Below the pieces are notes generated by a model. That model made no database searches. It was not told the DNA's origin and saw only the letters and a list, made by a program, of their open reading frames with translations. From JBBRLA01 sp038231615 (GTDB taxonomy: Bacteria > Myxococcota_A > Polyangia > Palsa-1104 > JAEUJZ01): 20,012 nt of DNA. The stretch lies in contig JBBRLA010000070.1 of assembly GCA_038231615.1 (NCBI GenBank), positions 1 to 20,012 on the forward strand, read 5' to 3'. Shown piece after piece: positions 6,952 through 15,184 of this stretch. The translations under genes were made by a program, and so were the position numbers. Each line of letters begins with the position of its first letter. The first letter of the stretch is position 1.

Positions 6952-8573
6952 ACCGCCAACAGACCGTCAGGCAGCAGGCTGATCGCCTGCTGGCCCTCCT
7001 TCGTCACGCGTTCCGCTTCTGGGGCACGGGGCTCCTCTTGCTGGGTCTGGGCTGCGTCGCCGCGCTGGCGGTGGCGGTGACCCGGCCGCGCATCTACCGC
7101 TCCGAGGCGCTGATCCTGTACCAGGAGCGCATCGCCGCCAGCGCCCTGGGCCGCGAGGAGAGCAGCGAGACCGGGCGGCGCATCGGCCTGCGGCTGCGCG
7201 AGCTGGTGCTTTCGCGCACCAGGCTGGAGCAGCTCATCAAGGAGTTCGATCTGTACCCACAGGTGGTCGACGAGCGCGGAATGGCCGAGGCGGTGGACCT
7301 GATGCGCGGCAAGATCGGCTTCAAGGCCCGGGAGGGCGACACCTACGCGCTGTCCTTCGAAGGGGAAGAGGCCGGGCTGGTGCAGAAGATCACCGCCAAG
7401 CTGACCGAGGCCCTGGTGGCGGAGAACAAGCGTTCGGCGGTGGAGGTGGCCGCCGGCACCAAGGAATTCCTGGACGCCGAGGCAGCGCGCATCGAGGAGG
7501 AACTGAAGAAGCGCGAGTCGCGGCTGGCCAAATTCCTGTCCGAGCACCCGGCCTTCGCCACCGAGCAGGCCCGCGCCACCGGGAGCATCGCCGGGGTGAC
7601 CAGCGAAGCAAAAAAGTCGGCGCTTTCGGCGCCCCGCCGGCGATCGAGCGACCCGCGCATCGATGCGCTGGACCGCGAGGCCGAGCGCATCCAGGCCCGC
7701 TTGCAGCCGGTGTCCATGCCCGTGCCGCCGTCGGCCTCGCCCGAGGCCAAGGAGGTGGCCGAGGAGTGGTCCCGGCGCAAGGCCGAGGCGCAGCGGGCGC
7801 TGGAGGCGGCGCAGCGCGACCTGGCGGACAAGCGGCAGACGTTCACCGATGAGCACCCCGACGTGAAGCAGGCCAAGGGGCGGCTCGACTCGGCGATGCG
7901 GCTTTTGGACGAGGTGCAGCTCAACAGCATGCGCGACATGGCCCGGTTGCAGGGTCGCACGGCGCCGTCGTTGCCGCCGCCGACCATCGATGAGAAGCAG
8001 CGGCTGCAGGCGGACCTGGTGCGGGTGCAGCTGGACCTGGCGCATTACAAGGCGGCGGTGCGCAAGGCCGAGAGCGGCAAGGCGCCGGAGCCCGAGAAGG
8101 AGACCGCGTCCAGCGAGGCCGACAACATTGTCAAGCTGGAGACCACCTGGGTCCAATTCTCCCGAGAAGTCACCGAGGCGCAGGAGCAGCGCCGCGAGGT
8201 CGAGGCCAAGCGCTTCACCGCGGACATTCGCGACCGCATGCAGAGCGAGCGGGGATCGAACATGCAGGTGATTGACGCCGCGTACAAGCCCACTCGCCCG
8301 GTGCGTGGGGGGCGGGCGCAGGCGGCATTGTTGGGGGGTGGGATTTCGCTGGCACTGGCGGCGATGCTGATGCTGCTGCGGGCGCTGCTGGATGATCGGG
8401 TGTACACGCGGGATGACGTGGAGCGGCTGGGGCTCATGCCGCTGTTATCGGTGGTGCCGCGGCCTGACAAGAAGACCGCGCGGGACCTGGAACGGGCGTG
8501 GAAGAACCAGTTGGCCGGCAACAAGGCGCAGATGATCTCGGGACCGAAGGACAAGGTGGGACATGGCCAATAG
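6948..8573 (+). CDS. Wzz/GNVR-type polysaccharide co-polymerase, second of two
   Basis: This 541-residue protein has membrane segments at about 24-45 (FWGTGLLLLGLGCVAALAVAV) and 453-474 (AALLGGGISLALAAMLMLL). Between them lies a long periplasmic domain rich in Glu, Arg and Ala with heptad-like coiled coil. The sequence QVIDAAYKPTRPVRGGR just before the second segment is the Pro-containing GNVR/Wzz C-terminal signature. The short cytoplasmic tail has the VYTRDDVERLGLMPLLSVVP pattern that links Wzz to BY-kinases, but the kinase itself is a separate gene, as in Gram-positive and myxobacterial systems. The ATG overlaps the previous stop (ATGA), and the 3' end overlaps the kinase-like gene by 11 bases, so the three products are probably made in step and act as one complex. 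Confidence 0.88.
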   Translation: MNRQQTVRQQADRLLALLRHAFRFWGTGLLLLGLGCVAALAVAVTRPRIYRSEALILYQERIAASALGREESSETGRRIGLRLRELVLSRTRLEQLIKEFDLYPQVVDERGMAEAVDLMRGKIGFKAREGDTYALSFEGEEAGLVQKITAKLTEALVAENKRSAVEVAAGTKEFLDAEAARIEEELKKRESRLAKFLSEHPAFATEQARATGSIAGVTSEAKKSALSAPRRRSSDPRIDALDREAERIQARLQPVSMPVPPSASPEAKEVAEEWSRRKAEAQRALEAAQRDLADKRQTFTDEHPDVKQAKGRLDSAMRLLDEVQLNSMRDMARLQGRTAPSLPPPTIDEKQRLQADLVRVQLDLAHYKAAVRKAESGKAPEPEKETASSEADNIVKLETTWVQFSREVTEAQEQRREVEAKRFTADIRDRMQSERGSNMQVIDAAYKPTRPVRGGRAQAALLGGGISLALAAMLMLLRALLDDRVYTRDDVERLGLMPLLSVVPRPDKKTARDLERAWKNQLAGNKAQMISGPKDKVGHGQ

Positions 8574-9777
8574 GCGAAGCACGCCGCTGCGAGGGGTCCA
8601 GCCGTTCGCGGCCCTGGGGAGGCCCGGGGTGCCGGACGATCTGGATCGCGGGCGGCCGACGGTGCAGGAGCTACAGTCGCTGGAGGTGCTGGAGGCGATG
8701 GCGCAGATGGAGCGGACGCAAAAGGACCTGCGGGCGGCGCAGACCCAGCAGGAGATGAAGCCGGTGGCGGAGCCGATCCAGCGGGTGCGCCCGCCCCGGG
8801 CGGTAGAGGTGCCGCTGGACTATGAGGCGGTGCCGCAACCGATGGGGACGGGGGGATTTTCGGGACGGGTGGTGCTGCCCGCAGAGCCGGGCTCGACGGG
8901 GCCGGTGATGAAGGGGCGGCCGGCGCTGAATGCTTCGCCGCGGGTGTCGGCGGTGCCGTCGCCTGCGGGCGTACCCCGGGGCGGGGCGGAGCCGCTTTCC
9001 TCCGCGCGTCCGGGGGTTGTGATCACGTCGCCGCCGAGGGGGGTACTGCCAGCGCTTGCCGGACGGGAGATGGTAGTGGCGGAGCCGGCGATGGGCCGGG
9101 GCACCAGCCCGGTGCGAGCGTATCCGTTGGCCTTCAGTGAGGCGGCGGACCCGAGGCTGGTGATGCTGCGGGAGCCGGATTCTCCGCGGGCGGCGGCGTA
9201 CCGGGTATTGCGCTACCGGATCGAGCAGGCGGAGCAGGAGGGGCAGCCCGCGGTGGTGCTGGCCGTGTGTGCGCCGCGGGCGGGGCAGGGGGCGACCACG
9301 GCGGCGGCGAACCTGGCGCTGGCCCTCTCTGAATGCAACCGGGCGCGGGTGTGCCTGGTCGAGGGGAACCTGCGGCGGCCGGCGCTGGCGGCGCTTTTCG
9401 GGTTCAAGCCGCCGGCCTGCCTGGGGGAGCGATTGCAGATCGACCGGGACCGGCCGCTGGAGCCCTGGCGCGTGGCCGAACTGTCGCCCAGCCTGCACGT
9501 ACTGGCGGTACGAGAAAGTACCCCGCGGCAACCTTTAGTAGACGGGCCAGCCTTCGGGGCGGGCATCGAAGCCATGCGGCGGGCGGGGTACCGGCACATC
9601 GTGATTGATGGGCCGGAAGTACTGGGGATCGCGGACATGAATCTAGTGGAAGAGGTGGCGGACGGAGTACTGCTGGTGGCGCGGGGCGGAGTGACCGCGG
9701 CCACCGATCTGTCGATTGCGGCGGCCCAACTGGCGGGCAAGAAGCTACGCGGCATGGTGATGCTAGACGGCGAATAA
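8563..9777 (+). CDS. BY-kinase/CpsD-like P-loop ATPase with non-canonical Walker motifs
   Basis: The product has 404 residues. Residues 1-190 are a Pro/Gly/Val-rich linker with a short helix (33-65). SPRAAAYRVLRYRIEQA (208-223) is the helix that precedes the catalytic domain in cytoplasmic tyrosine kinases partnering Wzz proteins. The P-loop region reads APRAGQGATTAAANLA (237-252): against the usual GEGKTT, Lys is Ala244. Walker A' reads LVEGNLRRP (265-273) where the family has IDADLRRP, so both Asp positions are changed (E267, N269). Walker B IVIDGPE (346-352) keeps Asp349. No C-terminal tyrosine cluster exists; the protein ends KLRGMVMLDGE. It is probably a pseudokinase or binding partner of the two Wzz proteins. 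AAGGTGGG precedes the ATG, and the gene overlaps the preceding one. Confidence 0.85.
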   Translation: MANRRSTPLRGVQPFAALGRPGVPDDLDRGRPTVQELQSLEVLEAMAQMERTQKDLRAAQTQQEMKPVAEPIQRVRPPRAVEVPLDYEAVPQPMGTGGFSGRVVLPAEPGSTGPVMKGRPALNASPRVSAVPSPAGVPRGGAEPLSSARPGVVITSPPRGVLPALAGREMVVAEPAMGRGTSPVRAYPLAFSEAADPRLVMLREPDSPRAAAYRVLRYRIEQAEQEGQPAVVLAVCAPRAGQGATTAAANLALALSECNRARVCLVEGNLRRPALAALFGFKPPACLGERLQIDRDRPLEPWRVAELSPSLHVLAVRESTPRQPLVDGPAFGAGIEAMRRAGYRHIVIDGPEVLGIADMNLVEEVADGVLLVARGGVTAATDLSIAAAQLAGKKLRGMVMLDGE

Positions 9778-9811
9778 ACGAAAAACCCAAATCTTCCCCC
9801 CACCTCTCCCG

Positions 9812-9910
9812 GCCAAGTGCAAGCGAAGCTGTGGCAGGAGCGAAAGACGCAGCCAAGTGCATGCGAAGCTGTGGGGGGAGGGAAAGACCCAGCCCAATGC
9901 CAGCGTATGG
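9812..9910. repeat. 40-bp tandem direct repeat (two copies plus a partial third)
   Basis: Copies start at 9812 and 9852 with GCCAAGTGC, then GCGAAGCTGTGG and a GAAAGAC block; a diverged third start lies at 9892 (GCCCAATGCCAGCG). They lie in non-coding DNA just after the kinase-like gene. No ORF or RNA family is recognised here. Confidence 0.75.
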
Positions 9911-9950
9911 CGCTATTTATACCGCGTCGCGTCAAATGACGAAAAGTCAT

Positions 9951-10083
9951 CTTAGAAAGAAGCACCTGGCCGGAGCAGATTTTGGCGCACCCCCGCAGCG
10001 ACCGAGGGAGCGTACTACTGTACGTGACCGAGGAAGCGAGGAGGTACGCCAAAATCTGCCCGGTCCAGGTGCTTCTTTCCTAG
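9951..10083. repeat. Large inverted repeat (37-bp arms, 59-base centre) between convergent genes
   Basis: The left arm 9951-9987 and right arm 10047-10083 share GAAAGAAGCACCTGG and GCAGATTTTGGCG when one is reversed; by hand count 32 of 37 positions pair. The centre has a direct repeat GACCGAGGRAGCG (10000-10012 and 10026-10038) flanking a small palindrome CGTAC-TACT-GTACG (10011-10024). The right arm includes the stop codon of the minus-strand flavoprotein gene (10080-10082). As RNA, either strand would fold into a very long hairpin, so it could end transcription of both convergent genes. Its size and internal structure look more like a dispersed MITE/REP-type element than an ordinary terminator. 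Confidence 0.75.
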
Positions 10084-13000
10084 ACGCGAGGGAGGGGATC
10101 TTGGAGGAGGAGGTGCTCCAGCCACATCCCGGTCAGCTTCTCCATCGTCGTGTTCTGCCGCAGCCGTGCCGCCAGGTTGTCGAAGTCCACCCGGTCGAGT
10201 TCCTGATCCTGGTTGAAGCAGGAGAACACGATCGTCTCTTTCCCGGTCTTCGGGTCGATGTGCTTTTGCAGGCACTGCGCGCACACCTCCTTCATCATGC
10301 ACTGCATCGGCGAGTTGATGCTCCCGATGCCCACATGCGCCGGGTCCAGGTACGGCAGCAGCGCCTTGTGCCGCGCCTGCTTCACCGCCGACATCATTCG
10401 ATCCGACCCGATCGCGATGATGCGGTTCACGTCGTTCATCTTGAAAAGCTCCCCGCCAAACTCCCCCCGGGCATACGCCACCATCGCCTGCACGATGTTC
10501 CCCTCGAACACCCGGTCCTGCGGCCGCCGCGCCCGGATCGCCGTGTCCGGCCCTGTCGGGGCCACGTCGCTCGACCAGATCACCTGGTCCGTCGCCGCCT
10601 CGATCTCCTCCTGCTTGAATATGTCCTCCGGCTTCTTGTACCCCGCGAAGTAGAGCACCTTGCACCCATTGTCGTGCAGCGCCCGCGCGATCGAAAAGAG
10701 CACCGCGTTTCCCAGCCCCCCGCCCACCAGGCACACCGTCTCCCCCTGAGGGATCTCCGTCGGCGTCCCCGTCGGCCCCATCACCACCACCGGCTCCCCG
10801 GGTAAAAGCGCCGCGCACAGCCGCGACGACCCGCCCATCTCCAGCACGATCAGCGAAAGCAGCCCCCGCTCCGGGTCGGTCCACGCCCCGGTCAGCGCCA
10901 GCCCCTCCATCACCAACTTCGTGCTGGCGATCAGCGGGCTCCCGGACTCCAGGTTCTGCAACCGGTAGAACTGCCCCGGCCGGAACTTCCGCGCCTGCAG
11001 CGGCGCCCGCACCACCACGTCCACAATCGTCGGCGTCAGCCGCTTCACCTGCACCACCGTGGCCAGCATGTCGTCGTCCAGTTTCTCGCAGAGCCCGCCA
11101 AAACGCCCCTCCCGCTCCGTCTGCGCCGCGCTCGGCGCCGCCGACCCCGCCTCTTGCACCGCCCGCGCGATGTCCCGCGCATAAAGCTCGACCACCTTGC
11201 GGTAGCCATGCTTCGCCGACGCCATCGCCTTCACCACCGACCCGGCATATTGTGGGTTGTTGTCCCCATAATAGCTGACCACGTGCCCGTCCTTCAGGTA
11301 CGAGGTAAAAAACCCCTTCTCGTCGGGCACCACCCGCAGCGAAAGATTTTTGCCGGCCTCGCCCGGGGCCTCCTCCCCGCCCTCCACCCGGTGCGGCGCG
11401 AAGAACCCCCGCTTCGAGAGCCCGAACGTCCCCGGGTGCTCCTTCTCGTAGATCGTGTTCGGGCTGGTCCCCGCGGCAATGCACATGGTCCGCGCCGGCA
11501 GCTCGATCGTCTCGCCGCTCGCCGACCACTTTCCATCGGTGCAGATCTGCCGCTCGAACACCACCGCCCGCAGCGCCCCGTACTTGTCCGAAAGCGCCGC
11601 CTTGGGGGACATCCGCTCGATGTAGCGCACCCCTTCCTCCAGGCTTTTGTCCACCTCCTCGTGGTTCAGCCGGTAGGCCGGCGAGTCCACGATGTTCTTC
11701 CGGTATACCAGCGACACCCCGCCCCATTCGTCCAGCAGCTCCGAGAACTTCGGTTCCCGACCTTCCAGCTTGGCCCGCTCCCGTTCGTCCCGCACCGCCT
11801 TGCCGTGCCCGATCTGCTCCAGCAGGATCTCGCGCTCTTCCTCGTCGAACACCCGCAGCGATTGCGCCTCCCGGGCCAGGCGCGAGAGCCCATCCTGATG
11901 GCGCCCCTCGTCCAGCATCTGCTCCCACCGGGCCAGCACCTTCTCCACCTGCACCACGTAGTACGCCAGAAGCTCCGTGGCCGTGTCGATGGCCGTCAGC
12001 CCTCCGCCGATGACCACCGCCGGCAACCGCACCTGCAAATTGGCCAGCGACGTGCGCTTGTAGGCCCCGGTCAATTGCAGCGCCATCAGGAAGTCCGAGG
12101 CCTTGCGCACGCCCCGGCACATGTTGTTTTCCATGTCCACGAAGGTCGGCTTGCCCGCCCCGGCGGCGATGGCCACGTGATCGAAGCCCAGGTCCCACGC
12201 ATCGTCCAGCGTCAGCGTCCCGCCAAAGCGCACCCCGCCGAAGAAGCGCACCCCCTTGGACCGCGCCAGCGTCACGTAGAGCAGGGTCAGGAAGTTCTTG
12301 TCCCAACGCACGGTAATGCCGTATTCCGACACCCCGCCAAAGCCCGATAAAATCCGCTCGTCCAGTTCCCCGGCCAGCGTCTGGTAGTCCCGCACCGCCT
12401 GGGGCGCGATCCCCCGGCGCAGGTCCCCGGTGGGCCCCTTGGGCGGCGGCTCCAGCTTCAACCCGTCGACCCCGACGACCCCGAAGCCCTCCCGGGACAG
12501 GTGATGCGAAAGGGTGTAGCCCGCCGGCCCCAGCCCCACCACCAGCACGTTGCGCCCGTTGTAAGGCAGCGAGTACGGCCGCGCCACGTTAAGCGGGTTC
12601 CACCGCGTCAGAAACCCATAGATCTCGAACCCCCAGGGCATGGCCAAAACGTCGGTGAGCACGCCGGTCTCGATCTGCGGAATGTTGACCGGTTCCTGTT
12701 TTTGGTAGATGCACGCCTTCATGCAGTCGTTGCAGATGCGGTGCCCCGTCCCCGGGCACATCGGGTTGTCCAGGCACACCAGCGCCAGCGCCCCGATGGG
12801 GTCGCCCTTGCGCCGCAGGACGTGCATCTCGGAAATCTTCTCATCCAGCGGGCAGCCGAGCAGCGGGATGCCCAATGGGTTGGGCTTCAGCGCGCCCGTC
12901 TTGTCGTGCATCCCCTTGCTGCACGAGTCCTTGTCCCGATCATGGCAATACATGCAATAATCCACCTCGGCCAGCACCTCGGTGGGGGTCATGCGCCGGT

Positions 13001-13736
13001 CGGTCAGCTTGAAGCCGTCGCGCTCGCGGCGCTTCTCCTTCGGGCCCAGCAAAAGCTCCGGCAGCTTCTCGTCGGGGCGGCGGATCTTTACCAGGTGCTG
13101 GTAGTCCAGATGGTGCGGCGTGTGCAGCGAGAGCCAGTGGTGCCGCGAAAGATCCTCCCGGCGCACCACCAGCCAGTCCGCCAGCGCCTCGATCTTTTCG
13201 CGCACGGAAAGCAGCGCCGGGTCCTTCTCGCTGCCCTTCTTCAGTTCCGTCTCGCGATCCAGCAGCGCGCACACGGCCTGTGCGACCGGCCGCTCCTGTT
13301 CCTGGTCTTGAGCGGTGGCGATCCCCAGCTCTGCCAAAAGCTCCGCTCCTCGGGCGCGGGCCTCGGCGGCGCGCTCCGTCGGCACGGTGCGCTTGCCGGT
13401 GCGGCGCTTGACGAACTCGTCCTTGAAGCGGAAGAGGAAGAGATCTCCCTCGGTGGTGGCGCGCAGGGCGGCGGCGCGGGCGGCCACCTCGTCGCCGAAG
13501 AGGCGCACCACGAAGCGTGACACCCACGGGGCCACGTCGCACAAAAGGTCCGAGAGCGCCACCGGCCCCGGCACCTGCCCGCCGCGGTAGGCAGCGTAGC
13601 GGGCGTGCAGATCGGGATCGCCGGACAGCATCTCGTGCTCCCACAGGTCATGGAGCTGGCGCAGGGCGTGGGGCGAAAACAGGTCGGCGTAGGCGAAGCC
13701 GGGGATGCCGAGGTGCAGCTCTTCGTGGTTCAGCAT
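10080..13736 (-). CDS. Fused NfnB-NfnA-like Fe-S flavoprotein (GltD-like plus FNR/PyrK-like), 1218 residues
   Basis: Residues 1-250 are an unrecognised alpha-helical extension. Nine cysteines follow (261, 264, 272, 295, 321, 327, 335, 338, 342) in CxxC-x7-C and CNDCMKAC arrangements fitting two [4Fe-4S] clusters, as in GltD/NfnB N-termini. Next comes VLVVGLGPAGYTLS (FAD dinucleotide fold, GLGPAG about 401-406) and VVIGGGLTAID (NAD(P)H fold, about 575-585). From about 885 to the end is an FNR/PyrK-like module with RPGQFYRLQ, CLVGGGLGNAVLF, and C1146-x5-C-x2-C-x17-C1173 for a [2Fe-2S] cluster. The order matches NfnB followed by NfnA, the electron-bifurcating NADH/ferredoxin:NADP oxidoreductase; the exact electron partners are unknown. 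The ATG at 13736 is chosen because conservation-like sequence starts there; an upstream in-frame TTG at 13862 would add 42 residues that are mostly 33-bp repeat. Confidence 0.8.
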   Translation of the reverse strand: MLNHEELHLGIPGFAYADLFSPHALRQLHDLWEHEMLSGDPDLHARYAAYRGGQVPGPVALSDLLCDVAPWVSRFVVRLFGDEVAARAAALRATTEGDLFLFRFKDEFVKRRTGKRTVPTERAAEARARGAELLAELGIATAQDQEQERPVAQAVCALLDRETELKKGSEKDPALLSVREKIEALADWLVVRREDLSRHHWLSLHTPHHLDYQHLVKIRRPDEKLPELLLGPKEKRRERDGFKLTDRRMTPTEVLAEVDYCMYCHDRDKDSCSKGMHDKTGALKPNPLGIPLLGCPLDEKISEMHVLRRKGDPIGALALVCLDNPMCPGTGHRICNDCMKACIYQKQEPVNIPQIETGVLTDVLAMPWGFEIYGFLTRWNPLNVARPYSLPYNGRNVLVVGLGPAGYTLSHHLSREGFGVVGVDGLKLEPPPKGPTGDLRRGIAPQAVRDYQTLAGELDERILSGFGGVSEYGITVRWDKNFLTLLYVTLARSKGVRFFGGVRFGGTLTLDDAWDLGFDHVAIAAGAGKPTFVDMENNMCRGVRKASDFLMALQLTGAYKRTSLANLQVRLPAVVIGGGLTAIDTATELLAYYVVQVEKVLARWEQMLDEGRHQDGLSRLAREAQSLRVFDEEEREILLEQIGHGKAVRDERERAKLEGREPKFSELLDEWGGVSLVYRKNIVDSPAYRLNHEEVDKSLEEGVRYIERMSPKAALSDKYGALRAVVFERQICTDGKWSASGETIELPARTMCIAAGTSPNTIYEKEHPGTFGLSKRGFFAPHRVEGGEEAPGEAGKNLSLRVVPDEKGFFTSYLKDGHVVSYYGDNNPQYAGSVVKAMASAKHGYRKVVELYARDIARAVQEAGSAAPSAAQTEREGRFGGLCEKLDDDMLATVVQVKRLTPTIVDVVVRAPLQARKFRPGQFYRLQNLESGSPLIASTKLVMEGLALTGAWTDPERGLLSLIVLEMGGSSRLCAALLPGEPVVVMGPTGTPTEIPQGETVCLVGGGLGNAVLFSIARALHDNGCKVLYFAGYKKPEDIFKQEEIEAATDQVIWSSDVAPTGPDTAIRARRPQDRVFEGNIVQAMVAYARGEFGGELFKMNDVNRIIAIGSDRMMSAVKQARHKALLPYLDPAHVGIGSINSPMQCMMKEVCAQCLQKHIDPKTGKETIVFSCFNQDQELDRVDFDNLAARLRQNTTMEKLTGMWLEHLLLQDPLPRV

Positions 13737-13799
13737 GGACGGCGCTCTGCTGCGCTGCACGCTATAGATGGACGGCGCTCCGCCGCGCTGTGTACTATA
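13734..13799 (+). repeat. 33-bp dispersed repeat, two tandem units at the 5' end of the flavoprotein gene
   Basis: Units 13734-13766 and 13767-13799 share GGACGGCGCTC and GCGCTG, and end in CTATA (plus-strand orientation). The minus-strand reading gives TATAGT and TATAGC, -10-like boxes, at each unit start and CCATG/CCATC at the end, so the proposed ATG of the flavoprotein is the last codon of a unit. The same unit occurs at 5068-5100 and, reversed, at 6484-6549. Confidence 0.8.
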
Positions 13800-13883
13800 A
13801 AACTTTCGGGGGTCGTGCTGGAATTTCCCATGGGTCCTGAAGCTTCCGCTCTCCTTCTGCAAGTCTGGGCGTCGGTTCGGCCT

Positions 13884-14609
<726 letters not shown>

Positions 14610-14631
14610 GCAGGGCCTCTTGTCGGGCAGC

Positions 14632-15150
14632 TCAGTTGACATGGACGAACTCGGCGTGGGAGCCGACGCCGATGCCGTGGCGACGGCAGTAACCGCCCGG
14701 CACCTCCAGCACGTATTGGGCGGGCGCATCCGGGCCCCTGCCGGTCTCATCGTGAGGGACCGTCTGTTCCTCGATGCCGACGACCTTGCGGTTGGCGTCA
14801 AGGAAGAGCATGTCCAGCGGGATCAGCGTGTTCCTCATCCAGAAGCGGCGGACTTCCAGGCCGTCGAAGAGAAAGAGCATCCCCGAGGACGGCGAAAGCT
14901 CGCGTCGGTACATCAGGCCCCGGGCGTGCTCCTCGGGGACGCGGGCCAGTTCGACCTGCACCACGCTCTTTTGCGCCCCGGAGGCCGGGTACAGGACCAC
15001 CTGGGCGTCCTTTTGCCTTCGGGCCTCCACGTTCTGCGGCGGATTGGTGCAACCCGGGAGGCCCGGGACGATCACCAGCAACGCCAGGAACGCCAGCCGC
15101 TGCGTGCGCGTTCGCACGGGTCGGGTCGGGCCAGGTGGCGAGGGCTGCAT
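14632..15150 (-). CDS. DUF192-family lipoprotein
   Basis: This 172-residue protein starts with a basic stretch, a hydrophobic segment (LAFLALLVIVPG) and a lipobox-like LPGC with the cysteine at about residue 34, so it is probably membrane-anchored in the periplasm. The DUF192 core follows: VELARVPEEHARGLMYRREL, GMLFLF, FWMRNTLIPLDMLFLD, VVGI and YVLEVPGGYCRRHGI-VGS. The family folds as a small beta-barrel; its biochemical role is not firmly known. The Pro before Gly-Cys makes the lipobox atypical. The ATG at 15150 is preferred to a GTG at 15168, although neither has a strong ribosome binding site. The gap to the upstream lipoprotein gene is about 34 bases, and the downstream cyclophilin start lies 22 bases past its stop. 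Confidence 0.88.
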   Translation of the reverse strand: MQPSPPGPTRPVRTRTQRLAFLALLVIVPGLPGCTNPPQNVEARRQKDAQVVLYPASGAQKSVVQVELARVPEEHARGLMYRRELSPSSGMLFLFDGLEVRRFWMRNTLIPLDMLFLDANRKVVGIEEQTVPHDETGRGPDAPAQYVLEVPGGYCRRHGIGVGSHAEFVHVN

Positions 15151-15184
15151 GCGACGGGCTAGATACACGGCAGCACAACGTACC

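Noticed and set aside
6894..8156. 420-codon minus-strand open frame over the second Wzz gene
   Set aside because: Antisense to a gene with membrane segments and a GNVR signature; no motif of its own.
9812..9910. CRISPR array
   Set aside because: The 40-bp copies are directly adjacent with no unique spacers, and no cas genes are present.
10015..12306. 763-codon minus-strand open frame overlapping the flavoprotein gene
   Set aside because: It lies out of frame inside a gene with clear Fe-S and flavin motifs, its translation is Gly/Arg/Ala-rich with no domains, and it is the expected by-product of high GC content.
11154..13520. Long plus-strand open frames opposite the flavoprotein gene
   Set aside because: Antisense shadows of the real gene; low-complexity His/Arg/Leu-rich translations without any family motif.
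14610..14801. N-terminal extension of the cyclophilin
   Set aside because: It lies within the DUF192 coding region and would place 64 Arg/Ser/Ala-rich residues before an obvious signal peptide; the ATG at 14609 has a good ribosome binding site.
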